This document shows positions 43,188 to 49,397 of a DNA stretch of 49,397 nt, piece by piece. Source of the stretch: a virus; IMG/VR virus record IMGVR_UViG_3300047462_000101, positions 1 to 49,397 of that record. The stretch is one strand, 5' to 3'. The notes under the pieces were generated by a model, which was given only the letters and a program-made list of their open reading frames with translations, ran no database searches and was not told where the DNA came from. A program made the position numbers and the translations under genes. Every line of letters starts with the position of its first letter. The first letter of the stretch is position 1.

Positions 43188-43457
43188 ATGGCAGATGAAA
43201 CAACTATCAATGCAAAAGAACGCATTGAACTCAAGACTATGCTTGTTGAAATGACCAAGCTATTCCAAATGACTGACGACAATAAAGAAGCGTTGAAAGA
43301 TATTGCTTCTGCTGCTGAAGAGAAGTTTGGTATCAAGAAGAAGCACATTAATAAACTTGCGAAGACAATGTACAAACACAATTACCAAGATTTGCAACAG
43401 GAGAACGAACACTTCGAATATTTGTACGAAGCTGTTATAGAAGGAAAAAATCCCTAA
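43188..43457 (+). CDS. DsbA-like double-stranded DNA binding protein (T4 late transcription helper)
   Basis: An 89-residue helical protein, the same length as T4 DsbA. The block IASAAEEKFGIKKKHINKLAK and the end EYLYEAVIEGK resemble the corresponding parts of T4 DsbA (RAKDELGVDGKMFNRLLALY and VELYDTVF, from memory). T4 DsbA binds DNA and assists late transcription, which would fit the late-type boxes in this genome. AGGAGA precedes the ATG. The 3' end overlaps the converging homing endonuclease by 23 bases. Confidence 0.65.
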   Translation: MADETTINAKERIELKTMLVEMTKLFQMTDDNKEALKDIASAAEEKFGIKKKHINKLAKTMYKHNYQDLQQENEHFEYLYEAVIEGKNP

Positions 43458-44217
43458 CCAAATCAATAACAGATTCGGAGTACACCAAACATTCGGTATA
43501 TCCTGACAATTGTTGAGCAGGAATATATCGATGTTGGTTTAACTCTCTAAGGATTGTTTGTTCAAGTTGATAAAGATTAAACAACGATCCTGATTTTGTT
43601 TCGATTGGGTCTATATGGTAGCTTACATTATGATATTTAAACCGAGACTTTATGTCTTGTTGTGTAATACCAATCTTTAAAAACGTTTCAACAACATCTT
43701 GAAATTTAATTAAATACAACAAAGCTGGTGTATTTTTCTTTTCAGGATAAACGGAAAAGTATTCCATACTATATCCACCACGACGAACAGAATCAGCACA
43801 CTTACGACAACCTTGTCCATTTAAGTGATTATTTGGTGTCTGTTGAAAATATCCGTGAACTTTACAACCTATAAGGACGTTGTTGGCTGCAGTTGTGTAT
43901 TGAACTTTATCGTAGGTAAACTTTGTGCCGTGCTTGGAGATAGCCTTATTAATAAAATCCAATGTGTTGCTTCGAACAGATTTTACTCCAGTTCTTGGTT
44001 GTTTCTTACTTGCTCTTCGAGCATCATAACATCGTTTGCATCCATACTTACCATTTATATGAGCATTTGGTGTTTGAAAATAGGAACCGTGAACAGGACA
44101 AATAATTTCTACCTTTATCATCGACCCTTGATAGTTTACATTGGAATAATTATAATGCTGTCCGTGTACAGAATGTGCACGACTTATAAAGGATTCGTTA
44201 GAAAGTTTGTTTGGCAT
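43435..44217 (-). mobile_element. Zinc-finger/GIY-YIG type homing endonuclease
   Basis: A 260-residue protein on the opposite strand next to the DNA polymerase gene. Two zinc-finger-like modules stand in tandem: CPVHGSYFQTPNAHINGKYG with CKRC, and CKVHGYFQQTPNNHLNGQGC with RKC. Each is preceded by a helical block (FISRAHSVHGQHYNYSNV and FINKAISKHGTKFTYDKV). The C-terminal part (ALLYLIKFQDVVETFLKIGI) resembles a GIY-YIG-type nuclease core. The family occurs as free-standing endonucleases in phages. It lies beside a conserved gene (DNA polymerase), a usual homing target. Confidence 0.78.
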
Positions 44218-44236
44218 TTATGGCTCCATTGTACCA

Positions 44237-44248
44237 TATTTATAAATA
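44237..44248. promoter_or_regulatory. Overlapping divergent late promoter boxes
   Basis: TATTTATAAATA contains a perfect TATAAATA on the + strand (44241-44248) toward the DNA polymerase and a perfect one on the - strand (44237-44244) toward the homing endonuclease. Distances to the two ATGs are about 31 and 20 bases. Confidence 0.6.
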
Positions 44249-44278
44249 GACTACAAGCCAGGCACAAAATGGAATAAA

Positions 44279-46984
44279 ATGAGTTATATTTCAGCAATCC
44301 GTATCAACGACGATGTTATCGTATGGGAGAGGACTCCTGAAGGACGAGACTTCAAGACGTTCCGTGCTCCCTACTACTTCTACGCTCGTCCTGATGATTG
44401 GTATGATGAGAACTTAGCTTCGGACGAATCGTACTTGACATTTAAACGTGAAGTTGTATATAGGTACGATTTCAATACAGCAAAAGAGTTTCAGATCTGT
44501 CGTTCAGAACGAATTAACGATCAGGTGCCACTCTTCGAATCAGACATTCCACCAGAGATTCGTATTCTTTCTCAACACTACTATCAGAAGCCTACACCTA
44601 AACTTCATATAACGTTCTACGATATCGAGGTAGACTTCGATATCATTAATGGATTCTCAAGCATTGCAAATCCATATGCTCCAATTAACTCTGTTGCTCT
44701 CTACCATAGATGGTTAAAGGAGTATGTTGTTCTTTGTGTTCAACCAGATCCAGTTTTCCCTCTTGGACCTGCTCCAAAGGAGTTTATAGATCAACTTAAT
44801 GACGTTGCACCACTTCCTAAAGATATGAACTTGGAAGTGATCTTCTGCAAAGATGAAAAAGAACTTCTTGCATACTTCTTAGTTGAGATCGAAGATACGG
44901 ATCTACTATCAGGTTGGAACAGTGATGCATTCGATATGCCATATGTTGGCAAGAGAGCAGAGAAGTATGGAAAGGCAATGTTCCGTGCCCTTTCATTTCC
45001 TGGCGCACTTGATCCATCATTTCGAGATTTTATCGGTCGTAATGAACAGTTAACAACGACATTGGATCTATCAGGTCGTATCAGTTGTGATATGATGGTT
45101 CTTTTTCAGAAGTATGAACAAGCAGGTCGTCAATCCTATAAATTGGAATCGATTGCAGATGAAGTGTTGGTTGATGAAGATGGTAATCCAACACTACCAA
45201 AGTTAGAATACGAAGGATCACTTGCTGATCTTTATAGAAATAACTTTGCTCATTTTATCAGATACAACCTTCGAGATACTGAAGTGTTGGAAGGGTTTGA
45301 GCAGACACTTGGTTATGTTCAACTTGCAAATGAAATGTATCATATGTCTACTGGTGTCTACAAACACGTTACGGGAACGATTAAGTTATCTGAACTTTCT
45401 GTTGTGAATTACTGCCACCACGTACTTGGTGGACTTGTAGTAAATGACATTACAAAGCCAGATGTTGATAAGCAGATTAAAGGTGCACTGGTTCTTCTAC
45501 CACAAATTGGTGAACACAATTTTGTAGGATCAATTGACGTTAACTCTCTATACCCATCTTCTATTCGTTCGCTTAATATCTCACCAGAGACACTTCGTGG
45601 TCAGTTTCCACAAGAGGAATTTGCAGCAAAGGAAATAGCTCTTAATTCAGACGTACCACTCACTTACTCTTCTGATGGACAAGATGAATATGATGGAGCA
45701 ACACTACCAGCAAGTGAGTGGAGAGCATTATTCCTTAAGCGCAAATGGGCTGTTAGTGGATTTGGTACAGTATTTGATCAGAATAAACAGGGAATCATTC
45801 CTGCAATTCTCGAAGAGTGGTTTAAAACTCGTAAACTCTATCAGAAGAAAATGAAAGAGGATAAGCACCTTGCTGGGTATTATGATCGGTTGCAGTACGT
45901 TTATAAGATTAAGTTGAACGCATTCTACGGTGCACTCTCAAACCTATACTTCCGTTTCTATGATCTTCGTATGGGTGAGTCTACAACTGGTACTGGTCGA
46001 GCGATTGTTAGGCACCAATGTCGTGTTGCAAATCAAACACTTGGTGGTGAATACGATATTGACTTTCCTCAATATACTACGATGAAAGAAGCAATAGAAA
46101 AAGGTGGAGATCCAAATACTGCGCTCGATGGACCAGTGTTTAATGGTATGTTCCAGACAGAGAACATTATCTATGGTGATACAGATTCTACATACTTCGA
46201 AACATTTGCTGATAATAAGCAGAATGCGATTAAGATCGCAGACTATGTTGCAAAGAAGGTAAATGAGTCTTACAAACCTTTTATGCAACAAACGTTCCTT
46301 TGCAATCCAGGATTTGATGACATTATTAAATGCGGTCGTGAACTCGTTACGGGTCGTGGTATCTTTGTAGATAAGAAGAGGTACATTCTTCACATTCTCG
46401 ATCAGGATGGAAAATCTTGCGATAAGATGAAAGTAATGGGACTTGATACAAAGAAGACCACTCTTCCAAAGGATGTATCAAAGAAGCTAAATGGTTTCAT
46501 TGAGAGATACTTGAAAGGCGAAAGTTGGGATACTGTTGCAGAAGATATTGTTGCATACAAGGATGAAATTTTAAATACAAATGATATTATGAAGATTGGT
46601 CTTCCAAAAGGTATTAAGGGACTTGAAGAATATAACAAGGCGTATAGGATTGATAAGGATTGTAGGCTTCCTGGTGGACATACTGCAGCAATTTTCTATA
46701 ACCTTTGTAGAGAGCAGTTCAAGGATAATAAGAGTATTGAGATACGTTCAGGAATGAAGATTAAGATATTTTATCTTACAAAGTCATTCGGGCGATTTAA
46801 GACGATTGCAATTCCTGTAGATATTGAAGAAGTGCCAAAGTGGTTTTACGAGAACTTTGAAGTTGATCGTGAAGCGCATTTGGAACGGTTAGTGGATAAC
46901 CCATTATCTAACATAATTTATGCGATTGGAAAAGAGGTTCCTACCAAGCAGAGCTTATTTGTTGATTCCGCCTTGGTTTGGTAG
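44279..46984 (+). CDS. DNA polymerase, family B (T4 gp43-like)
   Basis: A 901-residue protein, close to T4 gp43 (898). Exo I is D115-x-E117 in FYDIEVDF, and Exo II is LLSGWNSDAFDMPYV. Polymerase motif A is SIDVNSLYPSSI, motif B is KLNAFYGALSN, and motif C is IYGDTDSTYF. All catalytic acids are present, so both proofreading and synthesis should work. The Shine-Dalgarno is weak (ATGGAAT), which could reflect translational control as known for T4 gp43. It works with the clamp encoded 1.5 kb downstream and the helicase/primase encoded upstream. Confidence 0.97.
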   Translation: MSYISAIRINDDVIVWERTPEGRDFKTFRAPYYFYARPDDWYDENLASDESYLTFKREVVYRYDFNTAKEFQICRSERINDQVPLFESDIPPEIRILSQHYYQKPTPKLHITFYDIEVDFDIINGFSSIANPYAPINSVALYHRWLKEYVVLCVQPDPVFPLGPAPKEFIDQLNDVAPLPKDMNLEVIFCKDEKELLAYFLVEIEDTDLLSGWNSDAFDMPYVGKRAEKYGKAMFRALSFPGALDPSFRDFIGRNEQLTTTLDLSGRISCDMMVLFQKYEQAGRQSYKLESIADEVLVDEDGNPTLPKLEYEGSLADLYRNNFAHFIRYNLRDTEVLEGFEQTLGYVQLANEMYHMSTGVYKHVTGTIKLSELSVVNYCHHVLGGLVVNDITKPDVDKQIKGALVLLPQIGEHNFVGSIDVNSLYPSSIRSLNISPETLRGQFPQEEFAAKEIALNSDVPLTYSSDGQDEYDGATLPASEWRALFLKRKWAVSGFGTVFDQNKQGIIPAILEEWFKTRKLYQKKMKEDKHLAGYYDRLQYVYKIKLNAFYGALSNLYFRFYDLRMGESTTGTGRAIVRHQCRVANQTLGGEYDIDFPQYTTMKEAIEKGGDPNTALDGPVFNGMFQTENIIYGDTDSTYFETFADNKQNAIKIADYVAKKVNESYKPFMQQTFLCNPGFDDIIKCGRELVTGRGIFVDKKRYILHILDQDGKSCDKMKVMGLDTKKTTLPKDVSKKLNGFIERYLKGESWDTVAEDIVAYKDEILNTNDIMKIGLPKGIKGLEEYNKAYRIDKDCRLPGGHTAAIFYNLCREQFKDNKSIEIRSGMKIKIFYLTKSFGRFKTIAIPVDIEEVPKWFYENFEVDREAHLERLVDNPLSNIIYAIGKEVPTKQSLFVDSALVW

Positions 46985-47020
46985 TATTATTCCCCTAACT
47001 CCCACCTCGAGGTCCTCTCA

Positions 47021-48067
47021 ATGATTAAGAATGTCTTGAATTTTATAGTGTTCGTATTGATATTCTTTGGACTTATCATAGCATTTAGTCATCGTGTTCA
47101 CGCAGATCCTATTGCAGTCAACTATCCAGAATTGTTCACACCACCCGAATCTTTATATGTTGAAGTTCCAAAACTCAAAAAACTTCTTCCTCGATTTCCT
47201 GTTGCATCGGAAAGCGTGTTTGTTGTGAATTTAGATACCCAAGATGTTGAGTATGCGAAGAATGAGAATGAACTTCGCTCAATTGCATCCATTACGAAGA
47301 TGATGACTGCGTATGTTGTTCTCCAACAACCACAAATTGATTTGTCTGAAGTCCTCACAATTACACAAGAGGATGTAAACCTTGCAAAGCGTGCACATCG
47401 TGCGTCCAATCTTCGAGCTGGAATGCACTTTACTCGCGAACGATTACTGAACCTTGCGCTTATGAGTTCTGAAAATACTGCCGCTGCTGCTCTCGGTCGA
47501 ACAACATTCAAAGGTGGTACAGAAGTATTCGTTGAGCAGATGAATGCAATGGCTACAGAACTTGGAATGTTTAAGACAGGGTTTGAAGATCCAATTGGTA
47601 TTGGTACCAGTAATGTGTCTACTGCATCTGACCTTGTGAGATTGCTTGCTGCTGCTTCTTCTGAACAGGTAATACGTCAGTTCAGTACAACGAAATTTGA
47701 ACCAGTTCAACTTCCTATTAAGTACAACAAAAAGCCAATTCAATATCATAATACGAATGCGTTGGTTGGATTTAGCGATTGGAATATTTTGGTTCAGAAG
47801 ACTGGTTTCACAAATGCTGCTGGTCATTGTGTTATAATGATCGTTAATATTCAGGGACAAAAGATCGCTGTTATTGTACTTGATGCACCAAACAACCAAT
47901 CTCGTGCAATGGATGCAATTAAGCTTCGTCAGTGGTTGGAGCAAGGTAAAGAGATAACTGCTGAAGAGGCTGCGTCTGCAAGTCCGTATAAGTTTGTCCT
48001 TTACAGAAAAGGCAAGCCAGTACCAGTTCATCATAGACGTAAACACCGCAGAGGTATTAAGGTATGA
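47021..48067 (+). CDS. D-alanyl-D-alanine carboxypeptidase-like protein (peptidase S11)
   Basis: A 348-residue protein with an N-terminal signal peptide (FIVFVLIFFGLIIAFS, then HRVHAD as a possible cleavage region). The penicillin-binding motifs are complete: S90-x2-K93 (ASITK), S150-E-N152 and K260-T-G262. The last 30 residues are Lys/Arg/His-rich (VPVHHRRKHRRGIKV). This is the PBP5/DacA fold, which trims pentapeptides in peptidoglycan. A phage copy between the polymerase and clamp genes is unexpected. It may alter wall cross-linking during infection or before lysis. Codon use looks native to the phage. Confidence 0.88.
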   Translation: MIKNVLNFIVFVLIFFGLIIAFSHRVHADPIAVNYPELFTPPESLYVEVPKLKKLLPRFPVASESVFVVNLDTQDVEYAKNENELRSIASITKMMTAYVVLQQPQIDLSEVLTITQEDVNLAKRAHRASNLRAGMHFTRERLLNLALMSSENTAAAALGRTTFKGGTEVFVEQMNAMATELGMFKTGFEDPIGIGTSNVSTASDLVRLLAAASSEQVIRQFSTTKFEPVQLPIKYNKKPIQYHNTNALVGFSDWNILVQKTGFTNAAGHCVIMIVNIQGQKIAVIVLDAPNNQSRAMDAIKLRQWLEQGKEITAEEAASASPYKFVLYRKGKPVPVHHRRKHRRGIKV

Positions 48068-48366
48068 AGAATTTACTTTTTTATTTGAAATATGTAATGA
48101 TCTCATTTTGCATGAAATATGTAATGATCTCATTTTGCATGAAATATGTAATGATCTCATTTTGCATGAAATATGTAATGATCTCATTTTGCATCCTATT
48201 CGCTTTCATGGTTATTGTTCATCACTTTCCTAAAGAACCCAAACGAAATAGCACCCCACAAAAAGTGTTGTACCTTGATACGTTTTGTATTATGGGTATT
48301 CAATACTTTCAAGATTTTTTCATGGATATCCATCTTCACCTGTTTATGAGAACGATGGGTCGTTAA
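48064..48366 (+). CDS. Hypothetical membrane protein containing four 9-residue repeats
   Basis: A 100-residue frame starting ATGA on the preceding stop. Residues about 9-43 are four copies of the nonapeptide K-Y-V-M-I-S-F-C-M, produced by a 27-bp DNA repeat, and are hydrophobic enough to span a membrane. After FAFMVIVHHF the tail is unremarkable. The frame could be a gene lengthened by repeat expansion, or the repeats could be the functional part with the frame open by chance. No Shine-Dalgarno is clear apart from coupling. Confidence 0.45.
   Translation: MKNLLFYLKYVMISFCMKYVMISFCMKYVMISFCMKYVMISFCILFAFMVIVHHFPKEPKRNSTPQKVLYLDTFCIMGIQYFQDFFMDIHLHLFMRTMGR
48086..48193 (+). repeat. Four perfect tandem 27-bp direct repeats
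   Basis: The unit TGAAATATGTAATGATCTCA plus TTTTGCA occurs four times without mismatch (48086-48112, 48113-48139, 48140-48166, 48167-48193). Each unit contains the inverted repeat AATGA-TC-TCATT. The length is a multiple of three, so the reading frame is kept. Confidence 0.97.
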
Positions 48367-48430
48367 TGCATTGCACTGGAAGTACAAGACAGCAATTGAA
48401 GATCGTTGACCAACCCTGAAATGTAGTTGT

Positions 48431-48458
48431 ATTGTTCTCCGAACATTCGGAGAACAAT
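48431..48458 (+). promoter_or_regulatory. Hairpin hiding the ribosome binding site of the clamp gene
   Basis: ATTGTTCTCCGAA, CA, TTCGGAGAACAAT: a 13-bp perfect inverted repeat. The 3' arm contains GGAGAA (48449-48454), the only good Shine-Dalgarno for ATG 48463, eight bases away. The hairpin would block initiation unless opened or bound. Confidence 0.8.
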
Positions 48459-48462
48459 AAAA

Positions 48463-49176
48463 ATGATACTCGACGCAATATCGATCGGATACCTTCAAAT
48501 AGTAGTCAAAACAGCCAAGTTAGTTAACATCGATAGTGTTATCATAGAACCAAATATGGTTCGTGCAATCGCTGATGATAACTCTGTGGTCATCTTACAA
48601 ACTAAAGACGTTCCTGATATGCCATTTGGAAGCATTGGTATGAATCGTCTTGATGTCTTTGCATCGCGATATGACCTACTTCGTTCACAAGAGAAGTTCT
48701 CTATTGAGGTCGCAATTGACGATGATGCCAATTGCGTTCGTTCAATTATTATGAAGGCAAAGGGTACAAAACTCGATTATCGTTGTGCAAAGCCACAAGC
48801 GATTAAGGCTCCAAGACAAATTAATGATACACTTAAACACAGAGTAAAACTTAACGGCGATACGGTTGTGTTGTTGAATAAAGCCGTTCAAGCAATGAGT
48901 AGCCCTAAAGCACCAGAACACATTACTTTAATCAGTAATGATGGGGTATCCCTTGAATTAACAGATATAAATAATGATAAGTTCAACCACACATTTATGG
49001 AAAAAGTGGAAACATTGACTCCTGATGCAACAGGTAAGTTTGCACATAGGTACTTTGTTAAGACACTTCTTCCGTTGTTGAAGCAGGACTCCGAAGGACA
49101 TTTTGATGTAGGCGCCAAAGGAATTCTCGCATTCTACGTAAATGGTTTAACAGTATTCGTATTACCACAGGCATAA
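48463..49176 (+). CDS. Sliding clamp, T4 gp45-like (candidate)
   Basis: A 237-residue protein, close in length to T4 gp45 (228). Blocks resembling gp45 include KTAKLVNIDSVIIEPNMVRA, GMNRLDVFASRYDLL, and the end HFDVGAKGILAFYVNGLTVF, consistent with repeated clamp folds. ATG 48463 is used; an in-frame ATG at 48427 would place the regulatory hairpin inside the gene and has no Shine-Dalgarno. The clamp tethers the polymerase and, in T4, activates late transcription. Location after the polymerase gene supports the call, but sequence similarity is moderate. Confidence 0.65.
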   Translation: MILDAISIGYLQIVVKTAKLVNIDSVIIEPNMVRAIADDNSVVILQTKDVPDMPFGSIGMNRLDVFASRYDLLRSQEKFSIEVAIDDDANCVRSIIMKAKGTKLDYRCAKPQAIKAPRQINDTLKHRVKLNGDTVVLLNKAVQAMSSPKAPEHITLISNDGVSLELTDINNDKFNHTFMEKVETLTPDATGKFAHRYFVKTLLPLLKQDSEGHFDVGAKGILAFYVNGLTVFVLPQA

Positions 49177-49180
49177 CATT

Positions 49181-49397
49181 ATGGCAGCAAAGACAGCAAA
49201 AAAGAAGTACAAATCGTACTACAAACCAAAGAGTAAGAAGAAACCTGAAATTACTCCAGAGTTAATGGCATCTTTGCGTGCTGATATTCTTAAAGAGTTG
49301 AAGGCTGAAGATGAACGTCGAGCAGCAGAACTTGAAGTAGAACGTAAGGCTCAAGAATCTGCTCACCAAAAGTTCTTGGAACAGATGTATGCTTCTT
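49181..49397 (+). CDS. Lys-rich coiled-coil protein (3' partial)
   Basis: Starts at ATG 49181, four bases after the clamp stop, and is still open at the window end (72 codons seen). The first 22 residues are very basic (MAAKTAKKKYKSYYKPKSKK); the rest is Glu/Ala/Lys helix (LKELKAEDERRAAELEVER). It is likely DNA- or RNA-associated. I do not recognise it; a replication or transcription accessory protein would suit the location. Confidence 0.65.
   Translation, partial: MAAKTAKKKYKSYYKPKSKKKPEITPELMASLRADILKELKAEDERRAAELEVERKAQESAHQKFLEQMYAS

Noticed and set aside
47444-48187. A 247-residue - strand frame across the carboxypeptidase and the 27-bp repeats
   Set aside because: It is antisense to a gene with complete active-site motifs and has no start signal; it is a shadow frame helped by the repeats.
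48086-48193. A CRISPR array
   Set aside because: The four 27-bp units are contiguous with no spacers between them.

Overview
The window looks like part of the genome of a large, AT-rich virulent myovirus of the T4 superfamily. Recognisable T4-type genes include a family B DNA polymerase (gp43), a candidate sliding clamp (gp45), DnaB-type helicase (gp41), primase (gp61), both type II topoisomerase subunits (gp39/60 and gp52), thymidylate synthase, DHFR, dCMP deaminase, a 57B/Acb1-like 2H phosphoesterase and a DsbA-like protein. Boxes matching the T4 late promoter (TATAAATA or one base off) recur in front of genes. Genes are tightly packed, mostly on the + strand, often with ATGA or TAATG overlaps. 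The host is not given. A circularly permuted tmRNA whose tag ends in FALAA, together with a B12-dependent ribonucleotide reductase, fits an alphaproteobacterial host; this is inference.

Layout. 1-6.4 kb: end of a MazG-like gene, then a PrkA (YeaG)-YeaH-SpoVR operon and phoH. 6.4-10.4 kb: small membrane and hypothetical genes, then thymidylate synthase, DHFR and an Acb1-like gene. 10.46-10.82 kb: a permuted (two-piece) tmRNA gene with its own promoter and terminator, followed directly by a ClpP-like protease. 11.5-19.3 kb: primase, SprT-like protease, topoisomerase subunits (with a GIY-YIG homing endonuclease between them on the other strand), phosphoesterase, HAD nucleotidase-like protein and a second possible 2H protein. 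19.5-22.8 kb (- strand): class II ribonucleotide reductase NrdJ, a decayed GIY-YIG endonuclease and dCMP deaminase. 23.6-34.2 kb (- strand): three fibre genes, two ending in S74 intramolecular chaperone domains and one of 2425 residues without one. 34.3-43.5 kb: structural or unknown genes, helicase, PD-(D/E)XK nuclease, retropepsin-like protease, 2OG oxygenase-like protein, SleB-type cell wall hydrolase and DsbA-like protein. 43.4-49.4 kb: a zinc-finger/GIY-YIG homing endonuclease, DNA polymerase, a D,D-carboxypeptidase-like protein, a gene with four perfect 27-bp repeats, and the clamp preceded by a hairpin that covers its ribosome binding site.

How it fits together. Most genes serve DNA replication and dNTP supply (NrdJ, ThyA, DHFR, dCMP deaminase, MazG). 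Host takeover and defence are represented by PhoH, Acb1-like, ClpP-like and the PrkA/YeaH/SpoVR set. Lysis and wall remodelling are represented by the SleB-type hydrolase and the D,D-carboxypeptidase. The strongest candidate for something unusual is the phage-borne permuted tmRNA next to ClpP: a possible phage-controlled ribosome rescue, tagging and proteolysis unit.
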